A DNA stretch of 64,000 bases from Campanula takesimana. Taxonomy: Eukaryota > Streptophyta > Magnoliopsida > Asterales > Campanulaceae. Positions 34,005 to 45,793 of the stretch are shown here, piece by piece. The position numbers and the translations under genes were made by a program. The DNA is taken from contig JAOWBW010001119.1 in the NCBI GenBank assembly GCA_026119855.1, forward strand, positions 310,001 through 374,000, read 5' to 3'. The notes below the pieces were generated by a model, which saw nothing but the letters and a program-made list of their open reading frames with translations, was not told the origin of the DNA and made no database searches. Position 1 is the stretch's first letter, and each line of letters starts with the position of its first letter.

Positions 34005-34300
34005 ATTGTGGCGGCGGCTGGTGGTGGCTTTATTTACAATACTCGGGATTGTGGCGGCAGCTGGTGGTGGTGGCTGGCGGGGTGAGGTCTGGCGGCGGCG
34101 GCAGTAGGTTGCGGCGGGTGGAGGTCCGGCGGCGGCGGGCAGAGGTCTGGCGACGGCTGACGGCATCGGTGGGTGGCGGCTGGCGGGGTGAGGTCTGGCG
34201 GCGGGTGGAGTGATGGCTGACGGCTGACGGCTGACGGCGGCGGTGGGTGGCGGCTGACGCCGGTGGCGACTGGTGGTGGTGGGTGGTGGTTGTCAGTCAA
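34005..34300. repeat. GGC/GGT-rich imperfect simple repeat
   Basis: A strongly G-rich stretch of GGCGGCTGGTGG, GGTCTGGCGGCGG and CTGACGG variants, unlike its AT-rich surroundings. Pro-rich ORFs on the opposite strand are artefacts of this composition. Confidence 0.8.
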
Positions 34301-34640
34301 AGTCAAAGGTCTAATAGGCAGTCAAAGATGGTCAATGGTTAAAGGTGTAATAGGATTTTATTTGGGCTGGGGGTATTTTTGCCATTTAAAAAGGGTGAGG
34401 GATTTATTGGTAAAATTGATTTCAACCCAAGGACCCTAAGGTAGAATATGAAATGTTGTGTTTTTATTGGCAAATACCACCTTTCTTAAGGACTTATTGG
34501 TAAAAATCCCTATTATTAATAGTAATAATTAACTTATACAATAACTATTATAAGTAACAAATACTATTAATAGTAATAGTTAACTTATACAATAACTATT
34601 ATAGTTAACTAATACTATTAATAGTAAAAGTTAACTTATA

Positions 34641-35700
34641 GGGAGGGGCTATTGCCACTACGTTTTTTTCTTTTCCACTACAAAACTATGCAACTAGACA
34701 GAATTATCCCTTCCTATTTTGTGAAATAGACAACATAATCCTTTAGTTTTATAAAGAATTAGCTAAGCATTCCATAATAGATTATACTTCAATAAAATTT
34801 TCTTATATACTGTACATATGTATTTAAAAAAATATCCATTACATATTTTAATAAGAAATTAATTAATAATGGTTTAACTTAAATAATTATCTTGTACAAT
34901 AGATAATTAATTCCAGTAGTAAAGTACTATCACTTAATTTTATTTTCAACTTAATTTTAATCTATTATAGTTGTATTGTAATTTATTAAAAGTAAATTAA
35001 ATGTAAACCGTAGAGTTGATATACATCTATAAAATACTACATTTAGTTTTATATTTGAACCATAATACGAATCATTAGAATCATTACGTGGCATAAAAAA
35101 TTATTTATTCCAATCACAAGAAATAAAAGATATTTGGAAATTGCATACTGCTACTTTTAATTAGAAATATCAGTTTATCATCTATAATTGAAAAAAAAAT
35201 AACTATCGGATAAAATATTTTAATAATTGACTGAACTTGTCAGTTATAAAATAGATGTGCTATTGTTTTAAAAATATGTTTTTTTCACAAGATTAAAAAT
35301 ATTCATTTATAAATTCAAAATTAATTTTTTATACTTAAGATGAATAATTTCTAGTTTAAAATTTTAAATTTATACACCACTTTTTCTAATATTTATTTTC
35401 ATCATTAAGGACAAAATTTTGAGGTAAAAGTGTAAGTAATTAGTTATAGCATTATACATTAGTGAAAGATTATTTATTTATGTTAATTTTTGTCAATTTT
35501 ACTATGCATTCATTTACATTGGCATGATGATTGGAATAATAAAATGATCTTATAGAAAAAAAAAAAAAAAAAAACCTTACCATAAAATAGGAAACCCCAT
35601 TAATAGTTAGGATGTACTAAAGGGCAATTTAGTCAAGAAGTTCAAACATATTGATGGATGTAGTGGAAAAACATAACATGTAGTGGCAATAGCCCCTCCC
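34641..35700. mobile_element. MULE-like MITE 2, copy 1 (1.06 kb)
   Basis: Perfect terminal inverted repeats GGGAGGGGCTATTGCCACTA and a 9-bp duplication TAACTTATA (34632-34640 and 35701-35709). A secondary inverted repeat (TTTTCCACTACA / TGTAGTGGAAAA) lies just inside. The interior is AT-rich and non-coding. The element sits within the Helitron array; copies are at 40989-42045 and 58870-59936. Confidence 0.85.
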
Positions 35701-35874
35701 TAACTTATATAATAACTATTATTATTAACTAATATTATTAGCTAATGATAAGAATATCAAGAGTCACTTATCAATAAGAATAGTGATGACATGGCTTCAC
35801 AAAAAGCATTCTTTAGCCTAAACTGTCCACATGGCGAATTCGTATACATCCGCTTCGACTTTAATATATATAGA

Positions 35875-36575
35875 TTTTACTAAGATACAACATTAAATTT
35901 AGAACAAAATAAATGGAAAATATGACATTTATTTTGAGATAAAGGGAGTAATAGAAAATACATTTATTTTGTTTAAGGTTATTTTTTTAATTTCAGACAA
36001 AAGCTATATTTTATGTTTTGACCACCCTGAATCGAAACATTAACTGTGTCTCTGAATGAACTAACCTAGGTTTGAATGTGTGCATCAAGTATGCACATAT
36101 GCTCGAATGAAATGACGAGAAATCTTGACCTTTAGGCATGTACTTTGGCATGATAAGCTAGATTTTCCATATTTTTAAAGTTTCAGAGTTTTAGCTATAG
36201 AGTTTTTTTTTCCAAACAGACATGCCTGCTATCAGATTATTGCAACTTCCCACTTGTACTATCAAAACTCCTAATGTAAGCTGCGTACTTTAGTTTATTA
36301 AGAATTCGATCGAGTTTTTTTGCAATGCGTTCACCCCACTGACAGAATTGTCAATTTTTCTAAATGGAGTTGGTCTTGTACAATCACGTGACTAACATTC
36401 GGTAAATACTTAACTGATGTATTGTTGAAATAAATTCAAAATTTAGTTTCACAAAGAAAAATAATCGATATACCCTTCTAAAAATGAAATAAAAAATTCA
36501 CCCAATATCCAATGAAATAAAATTTCTAAATCTACCAATGTAAGCTGCGTACTTTAGTTAGAGACTTTCTTCTTA
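35875..36575. repeat. Helitron-flanking block shared by three copies
   Basis: It matches 42220-42878 and 60112-60838. From about 36190 it is the left arm of the inverted-repeat element seen complete at 42537-43629. It stops at 36575, the duplication breakpoint. No gene is seen. Confidence 0.75.
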
Positions 36576-37191
36576 ACCTTTAGAGTTTGAGAGGGTTTCC
36601 ATTTGATATTAAGACATAGCATTTTAAACATCAAATGTTGCTCATGCATCAATATCAAATCTGTTGTTAGTTCCAAACTAACTTGATTACCGAGCCATCT
36701 AAGGTAATTAATATGTCTCTCCATGTTCGAAACACGAGAACTTATTAATATACCTTTCAGTCATCGCATGAATGTTAGGCTCTAGTCAAACTCAAACTCT
36801 TCTTGCCTTTCTTGCTTGTAGGAACGCTTCCTACGTGATTGCTTATCACATAAGTATTCATATGTTTTAGATACTTCTAAAGTTCCAAACACATGATAGC
36901 AAGTCGTAGGACGATCGACATCTATAGAATCATCCACATGTTTCTAATCAATGTCTTTGTCCACCTTTAAGGCATTAGTTTTCTCAGAAATTGGATTTAT
37001 TAAGAATTCATAACTTCCGATCTTGCTTTAGAACAATTCTTAAGCTCATGACTAGGTCATGGAAGTTAATCTTATTCTTCTTAAAGTGGGGTTTATCGCA
37101 GTAATTATACATGATTATAGTTTAAGACATTCTACAAAATATGCAAATAAATATACACATATATTTCATACCATTATCATTTAGAGACATT
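36576..37191 (-). pseudogene. gag: Copia B gag relic
   Basis: The minus strand aligns with the start of copia A gag: a segment reading LRIVLKQDRKL near 37010-37050 matches IRIVLRQEDKL. Further downstream the counterpart of the RNDSRDVSCLML region is recognisable near 36900. Stops and frameshifts are frequent. It joins the B leader at 37191 and is truncated at 36576 by the duplication breakpoint. In unit 1 this position is taken by the truncated A element. Confidence 0.55.
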
Positions 37192-38449
37192 TAATGTATT
37201 TCATAAATACTCCCACTAAATTATACACCTTCAAATACAACAATTGTATAATATAATTTAAGTGGGCTAAGATCCATATTTCACCCAACTTTGAGTCGGC
37301 TAGGGCACGACTTCTCAAAATCAAGTTATTTAGGTAGATAACTCCTTATCAATCACATCATATGTGACTCTTAGATCTTTTATGAGATTGTTAGACATCT
37401 TATGTCAAACATGTTTTAATCTCATCTGTGCCTTAGGCCCAAAACTGTTTTGATAGCTCAATTAAGTCAAACCATTTTAAACGTATAGGAAATTCTGATT
37501 CCCCATCTTGCTCATAAATGAATAGAATTAATGCACCTACGCTAGGGCGTAACCCACATAAAACTACCCACGTACTCACAAGTGTTTTAATTATGGATTG
37601 GCACAAGACTTAAATTTTTAAGAAGGTTTATTACATAGAGATATGCATCATATATTTAATTATGTCAAACATAATATAATATAGTCTTTGCATAACTGAT
37701 GTTAACTAATCCAATTAATTAACAGAAGAAAAATCTTGTGATTTAATTATGAAGCAACATAATGGGGACGGAATCTAAATTATCTGTAAACATTTTACAG
37801 ATTGGATATTTCATTCGCATTCCCAGAAACAAGGCGTGAGCCTGCCATTGGTCCATGCAATGAATTAATCCAAATTTAGTTTCCTTCTCTTGCAAATAAT
37901 TTGCACTTTGTATAGGGATAAATTCTGAAACTTTGAGATTACACTAACCTTAAACTCCTTTAAGATTATGATCTCAGTAACTGTCTGGACTTATGAACTG
38001 AAATCTGTTTCAGGAAACACGGTTTCCAAAACCTGCGTCTGAAACAGATCAGAATCAGTAATGCCAAAACCATCCGTACGGATGTTTCTGGAAGCATCTA
38101 GATTTATCCGTACAACTCTTTCATACAGGTCACAGAAACATGAATTTACAGATTACGAATTTAATTAGATCTAATCAATATCATGAATAAACAATTTATT
38201 ATATATATATAAATTAGATCTAAATTATCAATACACATAATCTAATTATTTATCGATAATCCCAACATGCAATTATTCATATAGATCAAATCAATATAAT
38301 AATCACATAATCCCCATGTCATGCTCATAAACCTTTATATCTCATATATAAAACTCAAATCACGTATTCATCATATTATCATGTAGATATCATATAATCG
38401 AATTAAACAATTTCAACATGATATACTAAAATAATCAACAACGAACGGG
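37192..38449 (-). mobile_element. Copia B leader, unit 2
   Basis: Non-coding leader between B gag relic and PBS. It holds the CGTACG pair at 38072-38083 and 38106-38117 (34-bp spacing; the second site is degraded to CGTACA). Confidence 0.8.
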
Positions 38450-38461
38450 GCTCTGATACCA
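38450..38461 (-). other. PBS of copia B, unit 2
   Basis: The minus strand reads TGGTATCAGAGC. Confidence 0.9.
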
Positions 38462-39840
38462 CAGTTGGGTTTTGATGCATCATGCGCAGCGGAATAAACA
38501 GATAAAATCAAACACCCAAGAGCCCGGATCCGTGCATGTTGATTAAATTAAATACAAGATGAAAGAAACATACCATTGAAGATCGAATCCATGAACACGG
38601 ACTTTGAGGTGCTAAAGGAAACACCCTCTATCGGTATCCACACGTCGAACGGACTCAAGAACGCTTCTTGATTTGACTGCTAGATCCTTAGGCTTGAAAA
38701 AAAATGATTGAAGAACCATTCTTCAATCTCCCTTTGATTATTATGGTTTGATGATGAACAAAAATCAAACCCTAATAACCTAAGTATAATATGTGTTTTT
38801 CTCTCTCCAAGAAACTCTTGTTGATTTCCAAAATCAATGCGTAAGACTTAGTTTCCGGCTGAAGAGAACACAGAATATAAACTGGGAGAAACCTAATTCC
38901 ATTAGGTTAAAGGATTCCTTCGCCAGAAAGAAATCTGACAAAAACTCGTCAGCGGACAAACTATCCGTACGGCTAGTACAAACTATCCGTACGGCTGGTT
39001 TTTCCACTTCCCAGTTTTTCTCGTTTTTCGTGCCAAGTAAGATCCGTTCTGCGTGTGTGGCCCAATAGGATTATACTATGTTGGCAACGAGTCCGAAGAC
39101 CTCGTAAATCATAAGCGGACTCTAGCAAGCCATTATGACTACCCAAATAGTATAACTTTGAAAGCCCAAAGTTACCTTATAGAACATATCATAATCCCTT
39201 TGTCACGCGATATCATATTGGACATAAGTCATGGTCCACGTCAACTTATGTTGTCCAATGCTTTCTCGATCCCGAGTAGATTGATATGAGCAAATAATAT
39301 TGAACGCTTCAATTCATTTGGGTACGGCCGTACACTTTTATCAATCTCACTCATCGAGTGGCCAAGAAGATATCTCTCTTGAGAGAGGGACAAATCCCAT
39401 CTTGACTTATCATTCTTCCCTACAGGAATCCGATTATGCCAATCGTAGCCTTTATAACCACCCGGTTAGGGGTAGCGTTTGAGTACGTCAAACATAATGT
39501 TCATCATGTGGAAGACTATGATAATATCAGGTCTAAGGATGAATGATGTAACTATTATGAGATTTAATTATGACATTTGACCATGACATAAATCTCATAA
39601 CGGGTCTATCCAGTACTTGTTCTCCAACATGTACCCACAAGTTTAATCCGCATCCTATGCGCTATAATCATCATATGATTATCCATCAAACTCATGCTAG
39701 CCCTTCATAAGTGCTAGAGACAATGATCATTATAATAAACATGCAAAAGATATAATAATCGGGTTTGTTATCTCTATAACAATGAAGCTATGATATAACG
39801 CATAGGCCTTTCTCAAGGGCCTAGGGCATAATATCCAACA
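38462..39840 (-). repeat. Copia B LTR, unit 2 (uninterrupted)
   Basis: About 1.38 kb. On the minus strand it begins TGTTGGATATTATGCCC at 39840 and ends CCCAAC at the PBS. It contains the uninterrupted target of the copia A insertion seen in unit 1. The other LTR of B is not present, so B is a 5' fragment. Confidence 0.85.
38963..38996. promoter_or_regulatory. Paired CGTACG palindromes in copia B LTR, unit 2
   Basis: ATCCGTACGGCT at 38963-38974 and 38985-38996, starts 22 bp apart. The linker differs from unit 1 by one base while both 12-mers are unchanged. Confidence 0.5.
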
Positions 39841-40334
39841 AGTTAATCATAACAGTTATAGTTAACTAATATTATTCATAGTAATAGTTAACATATATAG
39901 TAACTAATATAGTTAACTAATACTATTAATAGTAATAGTTAACTTATACAGTAACTATTATAGGTAACTAATATTATTAATAGTAATAGTTAACTTATAC
40001 AGTAACTATTATAGGTAACAAATACTATTAATAGTAATAGTTAACTTATATAATAACTATTATAGTTAACTAACACTATTAATAGTAAAAGTTAACTTAT
40101 ATAGTAACTATTAACGTTAACTAATAGTATTAATAGTAATAGTTAACTTATATAGTAACTATTAACGTTAACTAATACTATTAATAGTAATAGGTAACTT
40201 ATATAACTATTATAGTTAACTAATATTATTCATAGTAATAGTTAACATATATAGTAACTAATATAGTTAACTAATACTATTAATAGTAATAGTTAACTTA
40301 TACAATAACTATTATAGTTAACTAATATTATTAA

Positions 40335-40471
40335 GAGGCTTTGACCAATAAGTCCCTCATCCAAACCAAAATAACCAATAAGGACCGACATTATGAAAAC
40401 TCGCCAATAAGTCCCTTGCAATTTACTTGGACCAAAATGCCCTCTCTCCCATGCTTGTTGCGCTCCATCTG

Positions 40472-40539
<68 letters not shown>

Positions 40540-40601
40540 TTCTCTTTCTCTTTCCCGTTTTCTATCCAACTCCTTCTTACTTTTTCTCTCTCTTTCTCCT
40601 A

Positions 40602-40640
<39 letters not shown>

Positions 40641-40858
40641 AAAATTTTAAAATGTAATATCTCAAAATCTAGAGATTGAAAAAATAATCCGAGACCACCA
40701 TTTTAATCGTGTCGTCAAATTGAATCAAACAAGTACACTCAACACATAATTCAAATTTTAGAAATAAAAATCTCATTTTTCACTAGTAAAAATTTGAGAA
40801 ATGTTGTGTTTTTATTGGCAAATACCACCTTTCTTAAGGACTCATTGGTAAAAATCTC
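40335..40858. mobile_element. MULE-like element 1, internally deleted copy (524 bp)
   Basis: Same ends and the same 9-bp duplication TATTATTAA (40326-40334 and 40859-40867) as 32674-34510. The interior jumps from the sequence at 33135 to that at 34456, so the SINE head and GGCGG region are absent. A (CT)n run covers 40471-40535. Confidence 0.75.
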
Positions 40859-40988
40859 TATTATTAATAGTAATAATTAACTTATACAATAACTATTATA
40901 AGTAACAAATACTATTAATAGTAATAGTTAACTTATACAACAACTATTATAGTTAACTAATACTATTAATAGTAAAAGTTAACTTATA

Positions 40989-42045
40989 GGGAGGGGCTAT
41001 TGCCACTACGTTTTTTGCTTTTCCACTACAAAACTATGCAACTAGACAGAATTATCCCTTCCTATTTTGTGAAATAGACAACATAATCCTTTAGTTTTAT
41101 AAAGAATTAGATAAGCATTCCATAATAGATTATACTTCAATAAAATTTTCTTATATACTGTACATATGTATTTAAAAAAATATCCATTACATATTTTAAT
41201 AAGAAATTAATTAATAATGGTTTAACTTAAATAATTATCTTGTACAATAGATAATTAATTCCAGTAGTAAAGTACTATCACTTAATTTTATTTTCAACTT
41301 AATTTTAATCTATTATAGTTGTATTGTAATTTATTAAAAGTAAATTAAATGTAAACCGTTGAGTTGATATACATCTATAAAATACTACATTTAGTTTTAT
41401 ATTTGAACCATAATACGAATCATTAGAATCATTACGTGGCATAAAAAATTATTTATTCCAATCACAAGAAATAAAAGATATTTGGAAATTGCATACTGCT
41501 ACTTTTAATTAGAAATATCAGTTTATCATCTATAATTGAAAAAAAAATAACTATCGGATAAAATCTTTTAATAATTGACTGAACTTGTCAGTTATAAAAT
41601 AGATGTGCTATTGTTTTAAAAATATGTTTTTTTCACAAGATTAAAAATATTCATTTATAAATTCAAAATTAATTTTTTATACTTAAGATGAATAATTTCT
41701 AGTTTAAAATTTTAAATTTATACACCACTTTTTCTAATATTTATTTTCATCATTAAGGACAAAATTTTGAGGTAAAAGTGTAAGTAATTACTTATAGCAT
41801 TATACGTTAGTGAAAGATTATTTATTTATGTTAATTTTTGTCAATTTTACTATGCATTCATTTACATTGGCATGATGATTGGAATAATAAAATGATCTTA
41901 TAGAAAAAAAAAAAAAAAACCTTACCATAAAATAGGAAACCCCATTAATAGTTAGGATGTACTAAAGGGCAATTTAGTCAAGAAGTTCAAACATATTGAT
42001 GGATGTAGTGGAAAAACATAACATGTAGTGGCAATAGCCCCTCCC
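40989..42045. mobile_element. MULE-like MITE 2, copy 2
   Basis: Inverted repeats and 9-bp duplication TAACTTATA as in copy 1 (right duplication 42046-42054). Confidence 0.85.
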
Positions 42046-42536
42046 TAACTTATATAATAACTATTATTATTAACTAATATTATTAGCTAATGATAAGAAT
42101 ATCAAGAGTCACTTATCAATAAGAATAGTGATGACATGGCTTCACAAAAAGCATTCTTTAGCCTAAACTGTCCACATGGCGAATTCGTATACATCCGCTT
42201 CGACCTTAATATATATAGATTTTACTAAGATACAACATTAAATTTAGAACAAAATAAATGGAAATTATGACATTTATTTTGAGATAAAGGGAGTAATAGA
42301 AAATACATTTATTTTGTTTAAGGTTATTTTTTTAATTTCATACAAAAGCTATATTTTATGTTTTGACCACCCTGAATCGAAACTTTAACTGTGTCTCTGA
42401 ATGAACTAACCTAGGTTTGAATGTGTGCATCAAGTATGCACATATGCTCGAATGAAATGACGAGAAATCTTGACCTTTAGGCATGTACTTTGGCATGATA
42501 AGCTAGATTTTCCATATTTTTAAAGTTTCAGAGTTT

Positions 42537-43012
42537 TAGCTATAGAGTTTTTTTTTCCAAACAGACATGCCTGCTATCAGATGCGTACTTTAGTTTATTA
42601 AGAATTCGATCGAGTTTTTTTGCAATGCGTTCACCCCACTGACAGAATTGTCAATTTTTCTAAATGGAGTTGGTCTTGTACAATCACGTGACTAACATTC
42701 GGTAAATACTTAACTGATGTATTGTTGAAATAAATTCAAAATTTAGTTTCACAAAGAAAAATAATCGATATACCCTTCTAAAAATGAAATAAAAAATTCA
42801 CCCAATATCCAATGAAATAAAATTTCTAAATCTACCAATGTAAGCTGCGTACTTTAGTTAGAGACTTTCTTCTTAAGTCCGATGTGTAATCCACTGGACC
42901 CGAGGTCAAGTGACATTGACAATGATTTGGGAACCCATGGTTTGAAATTGATTTTAAATCCCAGATTTGTTTGAAACTCCAGATTTGAATTTGATTTTAA
43001 TAACCATAGCCA

Positions 43013-43073
<61 letters not shown>

Positions 43074-43629
43074 TAGCTGGAGCCATGGGCCATGGATTTT
43101 GCAACAATCAATTCAACCGATTTTGGCGATATTGAAGAAGATGACCGGGGATAGATGACAGTGACGGGAACACAATCTAGGGCAGAGGCAGGTTCAATCG
43201 ATCATGGTTAACGGCGTATGGGTGGTTTGCGTGGGAATGGGGGACGAGTTAGGTCGAAGGGACACATTTCTTTGAGTTAAACCCATATCTTAAAATTGGG
43301 TGGATTATAGGATGTAATGTTCCATTTTTAGATCACTAGTTTAACATTATACAATTGCTAGTCACGTGATAGAACGAGACCAACTCCAATTAAAAATTAG
43401 ACAATTTCGTTAGTGAGGTGAGCGCATTGAAAAGAAACAAACTTTAATGACCACATTTGAAAAATATTTGTATAATGTCATTAAGTTTTTAACACCAGTT
43501 AAAAAACTCGATCGAATTGTTAATAAACTAAAGTATGCAGGTTACATTGGGAGTTTTGACAGTACAAGTGGGAAATTGCAATAATCTGATAGTACACATG
43601 TTTGTTTTGCAAAAACCTCTTTAGCTTTA
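42537..43629. mobile_element. Foldback-type element with long inverted repeats
   Basis: The left arm (42537 to about 42720) and right arm (about 43350-43629) are inverted copies: AGCTATAGAG...ACAGACATG against CATGTTTG...CTCTTTAGCT, then both arms share TTCGATCGAGTT and ATCACGTGACTA. The centre holds a (GA)n run at 43015-43068 and no recognisable gene. Left arms alone occur at about 36190-36575 and 60440-60720. The termini and target duplication are not defined. Confidence 0.55.
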
Positions 43630-43689
43630 TTTTCTAAGAGTTCGTCTCACTCTGGAATAAGTTTTGTGTTTTCTTAGTTATTTCCAGTC

Positions 43690-43690
<1 letters not shown>

Positions 43691-43724
<34 letters not shown>
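43691..43724. repeat. (TA)n microsatellite
   Basis: Uninterrupted TA dinucleotides. Confidence 0.95.
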
Positions 43725-43727
<3 letters not shown>

Positions 43728-43739
43728 AAAACTAGGTTT

Positions 43740-44560
43740 TAGGTGTTACTGTTTTATTACGTGAAGTCTCTTCATTTCCTAACCACGCTTCAATGCTAGC
43801 TCCTATCCCAAATCTTAGTCTGTTTTTCGTCTTTTTTCCAATGCTGTTTAGGAATGACTTCAATTGAAAACGTGTGAAAGTTGATTCCCACAAAACATAT
43901 AGAACTTGATTGACGGGATGCCTGACCTTGGTGTTGACGGTGACCATTACCCAGACATATTTACCCCTAGGAGCTGAATAACGCGCGCACACTTATTTTT
44001 TCAGTCAAATCCCATGACGGATGTATTATAGTTGAAGTGTACGAGTCTTCTTCGCCTTTTATTTTTTGATTTAAGAAAAGAAACGAAAGTACTCTTATAT
44101 TATTTGGTCAAATTCCACACAACTCCTATAGTTAATGTATAAGACCAATTTGCCTCTTATAGTTAAAGTATAAGAGTCATTTTACGTGAAAATTTGAATT
44201 TCTCTCTCTCTCTCTCTCTCTTTTAAATGTCAACCCACGGTAGCCCTTCAGAGGTTGACGTCAATGAGTTGCCTCTACATCCCCCTCTCTCACCATCCCC
44301 CTCCTCCACCACCAGTGCCCTACTATCGGATCCTCGCATTCCTCCTCTTTTTCACATCCCTACTTCTTCATTTGTTTTACTGCATCGCGTACTCCAACAT
44401 TTAAAATATTCAATTTGAAATTTTGAGTTTTAAACTGAATAAAATAAGTAGTACCCACCTAAACATGACTTTTATGTTAAAAACACTGGCTTCTCTGTCC
44501 TTTTCTATGAATTTTTTTTGCTAGGGATTGTTTGGAATGGAGACAAAACCAAGGAGATGA
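43740..44560. other. Unannotated intergenic DNA
   Basis: I see no supported gene. A short (TC)n run lies at 44199-44222, and a 63-codon ORF at 44227-44418 has low-complexity Pro/Ser composition. No TE ends are recognised. Confidence 0.4.
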
Positions 44561-44606
44561 TCAAAACGAAGGAGAAAAGAGCAGCAGATCGACACACAAA
44601 AGGAGT

Positions 44607-44641
44607 GTGCGGCCACCCAAGGAGGGGCTGGGCGACCGCCC
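44607..44641. promoter_or_regulatory. CGNNCG pair in an unclassified relic
   Basis: GTGCGGCCACCC (44607-44618) and GGGCGACCGCCC (44630-44641) start 23 bp apart. The surrounding element is too decayed to classify. Confidence 0.4.
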
Positions 44642-44659
44642 ACTCTGTCCGGAAATCTA

Positions 44660-45315
44660 GTTAAATTAGCTAAATTGCATTCGTACGACTGACAAAAAAA
44701 AATATGTGAAAACATCATTTGAACACCATTTGGAAAAAAGATGAAGTAGTATAATCAGATTTTTATATAGTATATCTATGTTTTAAGACGTCTTTTACAA
44801 GTTCTCATAGAAAGATATATTCCCTCCATCCTAGCTCACTTGACACTTATTTCTATTTTGTTCTATCCCAGTTCACTTGACACTTCCCAAAATAGTCTAC
44901 TTTTTATATTTTTATATTCACTCTACCCCACCAATCATTCTCTCTCTTCATTTTTCACCACTCAATTTATTTAACCAACACTACTATTTACCCCACTCAT
45001 TCTCTCTCTTCATTTTTCTACCCCACATTGTCCTTATTTTATTACTTTTCCTTAGTTATTGTGCTCAGCTCTTGTGTGTCAATTGAGGTGGGACGGAGGG
45101 AGTATTCATTTTATTTTTGGTGGTCCTTTGATGGAAAATAAATATTGATCTAAATATCTTAGTGATATTTGTAGTTTTGTTACTCGTAATATTCTAAATA
45201 ATTTATTTAAACCAGTTTACGAAGCAATAATTGTGATGATTAAATTGATATTAGTGCTTGGTCAAATTTCATTGACCACTAAAAATAATAAAATAATATG
45301 GGAATTAAGGGAAGA
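44660..45315. repeat. Direct repeat of 48410-48690, carrying a MITE
   Basis: The flanks (GCATTCGT...ACATCATTTG before; TTGATATTAGTGC...GACCACTAAAAATAAT after) match 48410-48690 in the same order. The Stowaway-like MITE is present only in this copy. Confidence 0.75.
44820..45102. mobile_element. Stowaway-like MITE (283 bp)
   Basis: The left end TTCCCTCCATCCTAGCTCAC and the right end (reverse) CTCCCTCCGTCCCACCTCAA are the CTCCCTCCGTCCC-type inverted repeats of Stowaway/Tc1-mariner MITEs. It is flanked by TA on both sides. The related empty site is at about 48548 (GTATATTCATT). Confidence 0.85.
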
Positions 45316-45650
45316 GTAATAATATATATTCAAAACTGTTAGTATTTTAGACCCAATAGATAGGAGATAATAATGAACGCAAATGAACAAGTAAAAACAC
45401 ATATTTTACGTGGATCACCAACAACCTATTGACTACATCAACGGGCAAAGGAAAACATATATTATTAATATGGCTTGAGAAACAATTACAAAAATATGAT
45501 CATACTAATCTATGTTTGCATGAATTTTGATCGCAAAATTCCTAACTATGCAAAACCCTAGAACTAGAATTATTGATCTCTAATTACTCTCAATGTCATG
45601 AATCACGCGGAGGCTACTATTTTAAGACTAGTATTTATATCGCTAGAGAC

Positions 45651-45793
45651 CTAAACCACAAGACATAAGGAGTCCCTAAATTGAAGTGAAGGTTGTTTTA
45701 CCAACTGACCATTGACACCACTTATAGCCTTGTTGACTGTGGTGACTTCATTTGAACCTTCTTGAGATTCTCTTGGTTCAATATTTGCTTGAC
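45651..45793 (-). CDS. Host gene exon 7 (last coding exon)
   Basis: The acceptor TTTTCTTGTCTTCAG precedes it. The frame continues from exon 6 (phase 1) and encodes a Gln/Asn/Ser-rich tail, ANIEPRESQEGSNEV, ending FRDSLCLVV and TAG. Confidence 0.5.

Larger units (their letters stand above)
32674..34510. mobile_element. MULE-like non-autonomous element 1 (1.84 kb)
   Basis: It is flanked by a perfect 9-bp duplication, TATTATTAA (32665-32673 and 34511-34519). The terminal inverted repeats are GAGGCTTTGACCAATAAGTCC and, on the other strand, GGGATTTTTACCAATAAGTCC. A 9-bp target duplication is the hallmark of Mutator-like elements. Inside are CT microsatellites, a tRNA-like SINE head and a GGCGG-rich simple-sequence region; no transposase is seen. 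The empty site is preserved at 58739-58747. Confidence 0.75.
32180..35874 (-). mobile_element. Helitron copy 1 (minus strand), with two MULE insertions
   Basis: The minus-strand 5' end is TCTATATATATTAAAG at 35874, preceded by A, matching plant Helitron starts. It carries an AT-rich tandem array (32183-32664 and fragments at 34511-34640 and 35701-35750). It is interrupted by two MULE-like elements with 9-bp target duplications. The 3' hairpin end is absent because copia B LTR sequence begins at 32179. Homology to the complete plus-strand copy (ending 57543) supports the assignment. Confidence 0.65.
19488..36575. repeat. Tandem segmental duplication, unit 1 (with later insertions)
   Basis: After removal of the solo LTR (1539 bp), the nested A element with its duplicated target (8500 bp) and an extra 1.3-kb segment at about 33136-34455, this block is about 5.7 kb. 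It aligns end to end with 37192-42878: copia B leader, PBS and LTR, Helitron array, MULE and flank, ending at the shared TTTCTTCTTAA. Identity looks very high by eye. The two units lie in direct tandem, separated by 616 bp of copia B gag relic. Confidence 0.85.
39841..42219 (-). mobile_element. Helitron copy 2 (minus strand)
   Basis: The 5' end TCTATATATATTAAGG is at 42219, preceded by A. It has the same array, MULE insertions and LTR junction as copy 1. The 3' end is missing. Confidence 0.65.
37192..42878. repeat. Tandem segmental duplication, unit 2
   Basis: It aligns with unit 1 (19488-36575 minus insertions). It keeps the ancestral uninterrupted sites for the solo LTR (37435/37436) and the nested copia A (ACGTC followed by AACTTATG near 39240). 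It lacks about 1.3 kb inside MULE-like element 1. Confidence 0.85.

Noticed and set aside
33828..34306. Pro-rich ORFs on the minus strand
   Set aside because: Composition artefact of the GGCGG-type simple repeat.
44227..44418. 63-codon ORF with Pro/Ser-rich product
   Set aside because: Low complexity, next to a TC run, no family signal or splice context.
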